24,539 nucleotides of DNA from a virus. Shown here one piece after another: positions 8,498-15,027 of this stretch. A program made the position numbers and the translations under genes. The notes beneath the pieces were generated by a model. The model did no database searches. It was not told the DNA's origin and saw only the letters and a list, made by a program, of their open reading frames with translations. The DNA lies in the IMG/VR virus record IMGVR_UViG_3300040758_000102, positions 1 through 24,539 of that record; one strand, given 5' to 3'. Positions within the stretch are counted from its first letter, which is position 1, and each line of letters begins with the position of its first letter.

Positions 8498-8928
8498 GCG
8501 ATACACCGTACGTTCCTACTACCTCTCGGAACATTGAGAGGGCAAATCGTCTACTGGCTCTGCGAGCCCATCCGGGGTTTCTTGAAATCCTTCGTATCTC
8601 TCAAGACTTAGTTGATGGGGCAACGGCAATTTGCACGGACTTTCCCGGGTGGGACCCTCAGCAAGTTATGATGTTGAAGTGCCGTGCTCAAGCGGCGAAA
8701 GAGCATCACGCTTTGCTCATCTCTGCAATCAATGATGCTATCGCTGTTGGCATCGCTGAGGACAGAGAGAATCTGGAGAAGGCGAGAACGGCGGCAGAAG
8801 CTACGCTGGAGAAGACACCTGCTGAAGTCGTTGAAACTGGGGACTACGTTCGGCAGCGAGTTTTAGAGACGTTTGACCAGATGGCGGATAATCGGATTGC
8901 GGGTTCGTACGACTCGACCGAGAAGTAA
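8494..8928 (+). CDS. Small helical phage protein preceding the scaffold
   Basis: This 144-residue acidic protein starts at the ATGA overlap with the GIY-YIG stop; GGAG at 8484-8487 supports it over the ATG at 8449. It is predicted mostly helical, with long heptad-like stretches rich in Ala, Glu and Arg (AKEHHALLISAINDA, then ENLEKARTAAEATLEK). There is no enzyme motif, signal peptide or membrane segment. Position between portal and scaffold suggests a head-assembly accessory role, which is inferred only from context. No family recognised. Confidence 0.7.
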   Translation: MSDTPYVPTTSRNIERANRLLALRAHPGFLEILRISQDLVDGATAICTDFPGWDPQQVMMLKCRAQAAKEHHALLISAINDAIAVGIAEDRENLEKARTAAEATLEKTPAEVVETGDYVRQRVLETFDQMADNRIAGSYDSTEK

Positions 8929-8954
8929 GAGTTGTTGACAACTTATTACGAAAA

Positions 8955-8978
8955 CTGACTAATTGCGCCATAATTGAG
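8955..8978 (+). promoter_or_regulatory. 24-nt head-block motif, copy 3 (scaffold leader)
   Basis: This is one of the two best-preserved copies: CTGACTAATTGCGCC then ATAATTGAG. It shares about 20 of 24 positions, plus an upstream GAAAA, with the copy before the capsid gene. It begins 46 nt before the scaffold ATG. A separate TTGACA lies at 8935-8940, but no convincing -10 follows it at normal spacing. Confidence 0.7.
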
Positions 8979-9000
8979 AACGACCCATAGGAGCACTACC

Positions 9001-10158
9001 ATGAGCGACCCAGTACCTACAAATCTTGTGATGACCCCAGAGTTGCAGAAGGCTATCGCCGACGCCACAGACCCCGAGGCTTTGAAAGCCCTCGTGCGTG
9101 ACGAAGTTTTCAAGCAGGCGAATGCTACCCAGACGCTCGCCGCTGAGCAGGCGGCTGCCGAGACTGCAAGGCTCGCCGCTGCTGAGACCGCCCGGAAAGA
9201 AGCCGAGGCTGCGGCAACTCGTGACGGGTTCTCTCGTATCGAGAATATCGGCGGGCGTGAATATGAATTCACTGCCGATACTCAAGAAGAACTCGACCAA
9301 GTGATTCTCAATGCGTATCGGGTTGCGTTCAACATCCAAGCTGACGCACACGTGGAGGAACAGATTGTTGACCCCGTGGCTCAGCAAGCTGCTGCTGATG
9401 CGGCGGCTGCGGCTGAGATAGTTGCGAAGGCGGACCTTGATCGGCGATTCAAAGCGGGTGAAATCTCCGCTGCGGATTACATTGAACAATCGGGTGCATT
9501 GCGAGATTACCTTGATAAACAGGGCATTCCGCTTGATGCGTTGCGTGCTTCGGTTGAACAGAGCCAAGGCACCGCGTATGAACAATCATGGGCACAAGCC
9601 ACAGAAACATTTTTACGCAGTCCTGCGGGCGCAACGTGGCCCGGTGATGATCGGAACCGAGAGTTGATGGGCATGAAGATTATTGAACTCGGTCTCGTGG
9701 ATGCGCCGGACAAAGCTACGGCACTTGCTCAAGCGTTCGGTGAGTTGAGACGCACGAACATGCTTTTCCAGCCAGTGGCGGAAGACCCAGCGGCGGCAGA
9801 GGCTGCACGTGTTGCGGCGGCTGCTGCGGCTGCCGAGACCGCACGGCTTGCGGCTGCCGAGACTGCAAGAATCGCTGTGGGCGGTGCGGCACCGGTTATA
9901 GCGGCTGCCACTGCTTCAACTTCAAAACTTCCGGCAACGTCATCTTCACTGTTTGGTGTAGGGGGAGCGGCTGCATCCGGCGGGGCTCCGGCTGTGACAG
10001 GTGCGGGAGCGACTGAACGGGCTGTTGCCCCTCAATTTGTCATTGACCCGAAGGCTACTCCAGCGGAGATTTTGGACGCATGGAAGGCATACACAATCGC
10101 TCAAGGGCGAAACCCTGATGACGCCTTCAAAGAACATTACGCTTCGAAGCGAATATAA
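9001..10158 (+). CDS. Probable capsid scaffolding protein
   Basis: This 385-residue Ala/Glu-rich protein lies directly before the major capsid gene, the usual place for a scaffold. It would guide prohead assembly and then leave or be degraded. The start is ATG 9001, with AGGAG at 8992-8996. Two matching helical segments (AAAETARLAAAETAR type, about residues 50-70 and 275-295) form an internal repeat. The middle (YEQSWAQATETFLRSP, about residue 190) is more ordered. The stretch from about 295 to 345 is Ala/Gly/Ser/Thr linker, and the C-terminus is short and basic (YTIAQGRNPDDAFKEHYASKR). No protease motif is seen. Confidence 0.75.
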   Translation: MSDPVPTNLVMTPELQKAIADATDPEALKALVRDEVFKQANATQTLAAEQAAAETARLAAAETARKEAEAAATRDGFSRIENIGGREYEFTADTQEELDQVILNAYRVAFNIQADAHVEEQIVDPVAQQAAADAAAAAEIVAKADLDRRFKAGEISAADYIEQSGALRDYLDKQGIPLDALRASVEQSQGTAYEQSWAQATETFLRSPAGATWPGDDRNRELMGMKIIELGLVDAPDKATALAQAFGELRRTNMLFQPVAEDPAAAEAARVAAAAAAAETARLAAAETARIAVGGAAPVIAAATASTSKLPATSSSLFGVGGAAASGGAPAVTGAGATERAVAPQFVIDPKATPAEILDAWKAYTIAQGRNPDDAFKEHYASKRI

Positions 10159-10182
10159 GAACTCCCTCGGAATCATGGAAAA

Positions 10183-10206
10183 CTGACTAACCTCGCCATA
10201 ATTGAG
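10183..10206 (+). promoter_or_regulatory. 24-nt head-block motif, copy 4 (capsid leader)
   Basis: The copy reads CTGACTAACCTCGCC then ATAATTGAG, directly after the scaffold gene and 14 nt before the capsid ATG. It is the near-twin of the copy at 8955. The ribosome site GAGAGAGG overlaps its last bases. Confidence 0.7.
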
Positions 10207-10220
10207 AGAGGTACAATACC

Positions 10221-11216
10221 ATGATTCTGCCCCCGGGCGTTCAAAGCACCACCCTTGCTGCCTTCCCGCAGATTGCGTATGACCGCACTGCGATTTTGGA
10301 ATGGCAGTTCAATACTCCATTTCTTGAGGAATTGTGCGACTTCCGGCCTCTGCCTCGCCGGTCTGGTCGGACGCTCCAGTTCTACGGCCAACAGCCGTTC
10401 GCTGCTGCGACCTACGACCTGTCCGAAGGTATCCCGGGTCCCAGCCTCCAGTTGACCCAAGTCTTCAGCGATGCGTTCGCTGATGAATACGGCGACTGGA
10501 TTGGCATTTCAAACGTCGCTCAACAGATGTTCCTTGCGGACATCACGATGGATGCCAGCCGCAACCTTTCGTATCGGGGCGCTCTCACGAGCAACCTGAT
10601 TGCGATTAACGGTTTCGAAGCAGCCGTCGTGGCGCAGTCGTCCGCAGCCATTGACTTGCTCGACAACGAGTTCATGCTGTCCAACACAGTCCGTAAGTGC
10701 GAGTCCCAGTTGATGGGCAACGCGGTTCCGGGTCGTGATGGCGGGCTCTACACGAGCGCGATGCACCCGTACGTTGTTTACGATTTCATGTCGGACAACT
10801 CTGCCGGGTCCGCCGTTGACGTGCTGAAGCGTTCCGAAGCCGGGGCGTCTGTCCTGAAGTCGGACATGACTCGCGGCTACACGGTGCTGGAGTGGAGCGG
10901 AGTTCGCATTATCCGCACGCAGACGGTGCCGACGTACGCCAATTACCCCTCAACGGGTAAGACTGGATACGCAACGTATGTCGTTGGCCGTGAAGCAATG
11001 ATGGCCTCCGAGTTGCTGGGCAACCGAGTTCCTCGGAACCCCAGCTTCAAGGTGAACGTCAAGACCTTCGGCGATAACGACATCGACCTGTCGAACCCCA
11101 TGTTGCAGACCCGAGCAATCGTGTCCTACGACTGGTTCCTCGGCGTGGTTGCGCGCCCGAATACCAATGGTACACCGGGTTTCAGAAGGGTCAGGTGTGA
11201 GGTGTCGGCAGTGTAA
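10221..11216 (+). CDS. Major capsid protein, N4 gp56-like
   Basis: This 331-residue protein should build the icosahedral shell with the HK97 fold. Recognisable N4 gp56-type features are an N-terminal YDRTAILEWQFNTPFLEEL, then LPRRSGRTLQFYGQQPF, the LSEGIPGPSLQLTQ strand, EYGDWIGISNVAQQM, a central SAMHPYVVYDFM, and YATYVVGREAMMASELLG followed by a C-terminal beta strand region. The length is slightly shorter than many relatives. It follows the scaffold gene and starts at ATG 10221 with GAGAGAGG. Codon choice is richer in C-ending codons than in neighbours, as expected for a highly expressed gene. Family assignment is by pattern recognition. Confidence 0.87.
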   Translation: MILPPGVQSTTLAAFPQIAYDRTAILEWQFNTPFLEELCDFRPLPRRSGRTLQFYGQQPFAAATYDLSEGIPGPSLQLTQVFSDAFADEYGDWIGISNVAQQMFLADITMDASRNLSYRGALTSNLIAINGFEAAVVAQSSAAIDLLDNEFMLSNTVRKCESQLMGNAVPGRDGGLYTSAMHPYVVYDFMSDNSAGSAVDVLKRSEAGASVLKSDMTRGYTVLEWSGVRIIRTQTVPTYANYPSTGKTGYATYVVGREAMMASELLGNRVPRNPSFKVNVKTFGDNDIDLSNPMLQTRAIVSYDWFLGVVARPNTNGTPGFRRVRCEVSAV

Positions 11217-11235
11217 TTTAGTATTGACTTCTGCT

Positions 11236-11279
11236 TTTAAGATGCGAAGTTTCAGCGGTTTAAGAGACCCTGAAGTTTC
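11236..11279 (+). repeat. Imperfect direct repeat between capsid and HNH genes
   Basis: TTTAAGA followed by GAAGTTTC occurs twice (11236-11253 and 11259-11279) with different short inserts. The segment can also fold TTCAG against CTGAA. It lies just upstream of the promoter at 11282 and could be an operator or a weak terminator. No T-run follows. Confidence 0.4.
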
Positions 11280-11281
11280 GC

Positions 11282-11311
11282 TTGACTTTCGGTTGGGGGT
11301 TGCGATATAAT
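11282..11311 (+). promoter_or_regulatory. Sigma70-type promoter for the HNH gene
   Basis: TTGACT and a perfect TATAAT are separated by 18 nt. The predicted start is near 11318, just before GGGAG and the ATG at 11331. It gives the inserted endonuclease gene its own host-polymerase expression. Confidence 0.75.
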
Positions 11312-11330
11312 GGTTTCGGGAGTAACCCCG

Positions 11331-11735
11331 ATGCCATACAAAGACCCAAACTGCGCAGCGGCGAAAGCCAGCGCAACACGAAAGCGGAAAAAGTATTTCG
11401 AAACGCACGGCGGGTACTTGGAAGCAACCAAGAACTGGCCGTCGAGACAACCAAGGTCACGGCAGAATCGGTATTACAAGTTTGAACACGGCGTGACGTT
11501 GGTTGAGTTCGAAGCGCAGATTGTCAGGCAAGGTGGCAGGTGTCCTATCGGGAACCACCCGTTTGGACCCCGTGGTAAGCAAGGCGATTCGCCCTGCCAA
11601 GACCACAACCACGAGAACGGCAAAAATAGAGCCATTCTCTGCCGCAATCACAATGTGGCTCTTGGGTTGTTCAACGACTCAATCGCCGACATGGAAACAG
11701 CGATTTTGTACGTGAGGCAGTACCAGAAAGTTTAG
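11331..11735 (+). CDS. HNH / endonuclease VII-like endonuclease
   Basis: This 134-residue protein starts at ATG 11331 (GGGAG at 11318-11322); the ATG at 11310 overlaps the promoter -10 and is unlikely. A basic N-terminus (residues 8-50) is followed by the endonuclease VII signature: GVTLVEFEAQI, Cys71 with His76 (in place of the usual second Cys), DHNH (91-94), and ILCRNHNVALGLFND with Cys104 and His107. This family resolves branched DNA or acts as a mobile HNH nuclease. Standing alone between the capsid gene and the next virion gene, with its own promoter, it most resembles a homing-type insertion. Confidence 0.85.
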   Translation: MPYKDPNCAAAKASATRKRKKYFETHGGYLEATKNWPSRQPRSRQNRYYKFEHGVTLVEFEAQIVRQGGRCPIGNHPFGPRGKQGDSPCQDHNHENGKNRAILCRNHNVALGLFNDSIADMETAILYVRQYQKV

Positions 11736-11750
11736 AACAGGAGAACCACC

Positions 11751-12347
11751 GTGGCTAATGCTAACACGATTCGCAGGCAAGTTTCAGGGACGCAACAGTT
11801 GACGCTCGCTCCTCTACTGGAGTCCGTCATCACAACGAACGAAACTGCGTTCCAACTGAACAACAACGCATTGACTCTGGCTGGCGGGGGCGTCGTGCCT
11901 CTGTCCGTTGGCGTCACGCCGTTGTATCTCGGCACGGGACAGGTCATGCGTATCCGGGCGACTGGAACCCTCGTTGGGCTCACCAGTTCCACGGTGCTCT
12001 TCACCCTGTACGTGGCTCCGGCATCCGTTCTTCCCATCGCCGACACACTAGCGGCTGCACAAGCGAAGACCGGTTGGCAGGAAGTCTTCGTGACCGGCGG
12101 CGCGGTGAGCATTGGGGCGGTCTCTACGACCTTTACCATTGACGCTCGTTTGCAGTTGTCCGCAACGAAGGTTCTCTCCGGTGAATTCCGAAGCCAGATT
12201 TTCAACACCGTGACGGACTGGGCGACGACAACCGACAACCCGGTACTAGCGGGCGGGGAAGCCGACCTGAACTTCGTGTTGACGGCCACCATGGCAGCGT
12301 ACGCTCTCACAGCTACCTTGGACGAGTTCGCCATTGACTTTGAGTAA
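11751..12347 (+). CDS. Virion structural protein downstream of the capsid gene
   Basis: This 198-residue protein starts at GTG 11751 with AGGAGAA at 11739-11745. It is rich in Thr, Val, Leu and Ala, with alternating strands (VMRIRATGTLVGL, TVLFTLYVA, FTIDARLQLSA) and almost no Cys or Lys, as in phage beta-sandwich structural proteins. It has no signal peptide. The place after the capsid gene fits a capsid decoration or head-completion protein; this is inference. It is the last gene before the terminator at 12394. No named family recognised. Confidence 0.72.
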   Translation: MANANTIRRQVSGTQQLTLAPLLESVITTNETAFQLNNNALTLAGGGVVPLSVGVTPLYLGTGQVMRIRATGTLVGLTSSTVLFTLYVAPASVLPIADTLAAAQAKTGWQEVFVTGGAVSIGAVSTTFTIDARLQLSATKVLSGEFRSQIFNTVTDWATTTDNPVLAGGEADLNFVLTATMAAYALTATLDEFAIDFE

Positions 12348-12393
12348 AAAGTAAGGGCGTTTCAAAAAAGAATCGGGCGCAAGCCCAAAACAG

Positions 12394-12430
12394 AGCCCGA
12401 GGCTGCGATATGCTTCGGGCTTTTTGTTTT
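12394..12430 (+). terminator. Intrinsic terminator after the head block
   Basis: AGCCCGA pairs with TCGGGCT and the stem extends through a G-T and two G-C pairs around an 8-nt loop. It is followed by TTTTTGTTTT. It closes the structural block 47 nt after the last stop and separates it from the protease gene. Confidence 0.9.
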
Positions 12431-12442
12431 AACGGAGGTTTT

Positions 12443-13570
12443 ATGAAGGTATCCAAGGCAATCCGTAGCATCGCTCTTGCAATGGTAATTCTTTTGACCC
12501 CCGCTCTTGCTTGCGCAAACATCAAAGAGCCCAAGGGCTTTGACCATAAGGTCTATGCCAGCACGTTCGCTCTCTACGGCTCCAGCGGCAGCACGCAAGA
12601 CCGCTTCCTCTGCACTGTGACCGCCTACGAGAAAGTCCAAGATGGCTACCTGCTTATCGGGGCGGGGCACTGTACAGGGGCGAACCCAGATTTGCCTCCC
12701 GATCTAACGTTCAAGGTCTCTACCGATCTTGGCACGGACAAAGTTCCTGTGGCACTGCTTAAATCTGCGATGGAAGAACCATTGGATTACGCGGTGTATT
12801 TCATGCCCTCAACGGTGAAATATCCCACGATTGCAATGGGGAATGAAAGCCAGGATCGCATCGGTGATAGAACTGTTGATGTAAACTTTAGTCTTGACGC
12901 GGCCAAGCAAGTCGCCTCAGGTGTGATTGCCTCAACAGTCATATCGGCGGCAGGGCAGCACGACGACCTGTCTGGGTTCTTTCTTGTGACCCAGATGGAC
13001 TCTCACGGAGCTAGCGGCTCCTCGGTTGTAAGCGAGAAGACCCGTAAGATTATCGGGCTGGTGATTGCGGGTTGGGACGGGGCGACAATGCCATCCATAG
13101 TTGAGCCCATCTCAAAGGTTGAAAAAGAGCTAGGTGATATCCCAGCACTGCTCTACAAAGCGAGACAGGTTCCGATTCCTGTGACGGTTGTGACTCCTAT
13201 TACTCAAGACCCGAATAACGGCGAAGATTTGATGGTTGCTCAGCGTGGCGGACGCGGAGGTTCTCACGGGAACCCGGGACGCGGTGATGGCGGGCGTGCG
13301 GGTAATCCCGGGCGCGGTAATGGCGGTCGGGGTGATGGGCGGATACTCGGCAGAGATGACCATCGTAGAGTTGACCGCAACCGAGACGTGCGCGTACGTG
13401 GCGGGCGACAGGAAATCTATTGGCACGGGTTTTGGTTCGGCTACGGGAATGAATGGCCGGTGTGGGTTTTCACCGATGAAATCTACATGGAATTGATTGG
13501 GGACGACACATTTATCTTGTGCAACTACGCTGACCCGAATGAATTCGTAATCGTATACGTGGTGGAATGA
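12443..13570 (+). CDS. Secreted trypsin-like serine protease with Gly/Arg-rich linker
   Basis: This 375-residue protein starts at ATG 12443 (GGAGG at 12435-12439). Residues 1-25 are a Sec signal peptide with a basic start, hydrophobic core and a likely cut after ALACA. The catalytic triad of a chymotrypsin-fold protease is visible: His76 in GAGHC, Asp115 in EPLDYAVY, and Ser191 in GASGS. Residues about 270-320 are Gly/Arg/Asn/Asp repeats (GGRGG, GNPGRG). A compact aromatic C-terminal domain follows (YWHGFWFGYG, WPVWVFTDEIYMEL). The product would act outside the host cytoplasm. The gene stands alone between a terminator and a promoter, like a moron. A protein substrate in the envelope is possible but not shown. 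Confidence 0.85.
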   Translation: MKVSKAIRSIALAMVILLTPALACANIKEPKGFDHKVYASTFALYGSSGSTQDRFLCTVTAYEKVQDGYLLIGAGHCTGANPDLPPDLTFKVSTDLGTDKVPVALLKSAMEEPLDYAVYFMPSTVKYPTIAMGNESQDRIGDRTVDVNFSLDAAKQVASGVIASTVISAAGQHDDLSGFFLVTQMDSHGASGSSVVSEKTRKIIGLVIAGWDGATMPSIVEPISKVEKELGDIPALLYKARQVPIPVTVVTPITQDPNNGEDLMVAQRGGRGGSHGNPGRGDGGRAGNPGRGNGGRGDGRILGRDDHRRVDRNRDVRVRGGRQEIYWHGFWFGYGNEWPVWVFTDEIYMELIGDDTFILCNYADPNEFVIVYVVE

Positions 13571-13620
13571 ACCGAGCGTGTTTGAGTCTTGGTGTTTGCT
13601 GCGACCCGTGCATTCTAGGC

Positions 13621-13649
13621 TTGACTTTTGAGGGTTGGCGAGGTACACT
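13621..13649 (+). promoter_or_regulatory. Sigma70-type promoter for the zinc ribbon/phosphatase/giant-gene cassette
   Basis: TTGACT and TACACT are separated by 17 nt. The predicted start (about 13656) lies only a few nt before ATG 13661 and after ATG 13652, so the first message would be almost leaderless. Confidence 0.65.
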
Positions 13650-13660
13650 ATATGGACCAG

Positions 13661-13852
13661 ATGTCGTGTCCCCGCTGCGGCGAAACCTGTGAACGAGACC
13701 CGGCGAATCGTACGGAGCGATTTGTTTGTAAAAGATGCGGCTGGGCAAGTTGGTCTACCCGCTGCGATAATTTGTGCGAGTGGCTGGCAAGCGAGCAGAG
13801 TGAGAGGTTCGTGAACCCGCAACTGGAATGGAAACGCAATGTTAAATCTTGA
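13661..13852 (+). CDS. Small zinc-ribbon protein
   Basis: This 63-residue protein has two CxxC knuckles, CPRC (Cys3, Cys6) and CKRC (Cys23, Cys26), with aromatic residues after the second (GWASWS). This layout is a zinc ribbon, as in transcription-factor or rubredoxin-like folds. The start is uncertain: ATG 13661 follows the predicted transcription start, while ATG 13652 lies within 3 nt of the -10 box; neither has a clear ribosome site. The C-terminus overlaps the phosphatase start by 14 nt, implying co-expression. It could be a small regulator or a partner of the phosphatase; the role is unknown. Confidence 0.65.
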   Translation: MSCPRCGETCERDPANRTERFVCKRCGWASWSTRCDNLCEWLASEQSERFVNPQLEWKRNVKS

Positions 13853-14456
13853 CCCAAGTCGAACACTGATTGGTTATATCGTACGACATGGTGAAATCAC
13901 TCAGCCAAATGTTTGGGATGGATGGGGTGATTTCCAGTTATCCAATACAGGTCGAGAGTCCGCCGAGAAAGCCGCGCAATGGTTGTCCTTTGAGAAAATC
14001 GGACGAGTTGTTTCCTCTGATATCCCTCGTGCCGCAGAAACCGCACAGTGCATCATGGATACATGCAACGTGGCGTGCCCTTTCGTCACATATGACCCGA
14101 ACTTGCGCCCGAGGATGGTCGCTGATTACACAGGCAAAGAAAAGACGCCCGAGCGAGTTGAGGAGTTCAAAAAGTACATTGAGAATCCCGATCTCGTGAT
14201 TCCCGGCGGCGAGAGCGGCACGCAGTTAAATTTGCGAGTGCAAGTCATCTATCAGTATCTCGCAACACCGTACGCTGCACTTCCGACTGTGATGACGATG
14301 CACAATTCCGTGATTAAGGCGCTGCTTGGAATCGACGAGGTGGGTGAAATTGTTGATCCGGGTGGTATCGTTGCTGCCTATATGGACGAGAAGGGTAACA
14401 TCGAGTTTGAAGTAGCAATGGGAGCAGCCGCGCCAACATCTTCGGAGGTAAGCTAA
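13839..14456 (+). CDS. Histidine phosphatase superfamily protein (phosphoglycerate mutase-like)
   Basis: This 205-residue protein carries the whole catalytic pattern of the branch-1 histidine phosphatases: VRHGE with His17 as phospho-acceptor, LSNTGRESA, Arg64 in SSDIPRAAETA, Glu125 in PGGESG, and His155 in MTMHNSVIKALLG. Members dephosphorylate small metabolites, sugar phosphates or proteins; the substrate cannot be read from the sequence. The start at ATG 13839 overlaps the zinc-ribbon gene and has only a weak purine-rich ribosome site. It lies 1 nt ahead of the next gene, in a cassette leading into the giant gene. The short tail after residue 185 is Ala/Ser-rich. Confidence 0.87.
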   Translation: MLNLDPSRTLIGYIVRHGEITQPNVWDGWGDFQLSNTGRESAEKAAQWLSFEKIGRVVSSDIPRAAETAQCIMDTCNVACPFVTYDPNLRPRMVADYTGKEKTPERVEEFKKYIENPDLVIPGGESGTQLNLRVQVIYQYLATPYAALPTVMTMHNSVIKALLGIDEVGEIVDPGGIVAAYMDEKGNIEFEVAMGAAAPTSSEVS

Positions 14457-14457
14457 T

Positions 14458-15015
14458 ATGGAACCCTATCAAGACCCCGCAGAGTCTATTCTTCGGGGGG
14501 AACCAACCATTAACGATGAGCAGCGAGCGAACCTTTTTGATATATTTCACTCAACAAAGGACGAGGGTGAACTGGCTCGGCGGCTCCAGCCATTGGCAGT
14601 GCCGGACGACTTTAAGAAGCAGCTGTATGATGCTAAACAAGGTGGGGCAATTACCAAAGGCGAGCCTCTTGACAAGGTGACCGAGGCTATCAATCGCATG
14701 AAAACCATTGACCCGCAGGTTTTGGCGATGGCAGAAGCCCATCCGAACGTGCTCAAAGCCCTGACTGGGGCTGCTGGGGCTGCGGAGCCCACAGGCGAGG
14801 GCAAAGCTGGGGCGAAGGGTAAGGGGCAGGGCAAGGGTGCGAAGGCTACGCCGTCAATCCAGCCGCCTCGGATAGACGGTTTAGAGAACTATCCGCCGAT
14901 TCCTGAAGGACATCATCGTGTCCGGGCGTCAGATGGTGGCATTCATGATATCCCGGCTGAGAACATTGACCAAGCCCGAGAGATTGACCCACGGCTTCAG
15001 ATTATGAATCCGTAA
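14458..15015 (+). CDS. Probable virion-associated phage protein with 'DGxxHDIPAEN' C-terminal motif
   Basis: This 185-residue protein starts 1 nt after the phosphatase stop, with GGAGG at 14444-14448. The N-terminal 100 residues are helical and charged. Residues about 105-130 are a Gly/Lys/Ala linker (GKAGAKGKGQGKGAKA). The C-terminus reads HHRVRASDGGIHDIPAENID followed by AREIDPRLQIM. That 'DG xxH(D/x)IPxxN' ending recurs in phage proteins next to, or within, large internal virion or polyvalent proteins, where it is often the last segment. A link with the giant protein next door is likely. No enzyme motif seen. Confidence 0.7.
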   Translation: MEPYQDPAESILRGEPTINDEQRANLFDIFHSTKDEGELARRLQPLAVPDDFKKQLYDAKQGGAITKGEPLDKVTEAINRMKTIDPQVLAMAEAHPNVLKALTGAAGAAEPTGEGKAGAKGKGQGKGAKATPSIQPPRIDGLENYPPIPEGHHRVRASDGGIHDIPAENIDQAREIDPRLQIMNP

Positions 15016-15027
15016 TCGGAGACCGCT

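Noticed and set aside
8935-8964. TTGACA as a sigma70 promoter for the scaffold gene
   Set aside because: The best -10 at normal spacing is ACTAAT, which falls in the 24-nt motif and matches poorly; not enough for a call.
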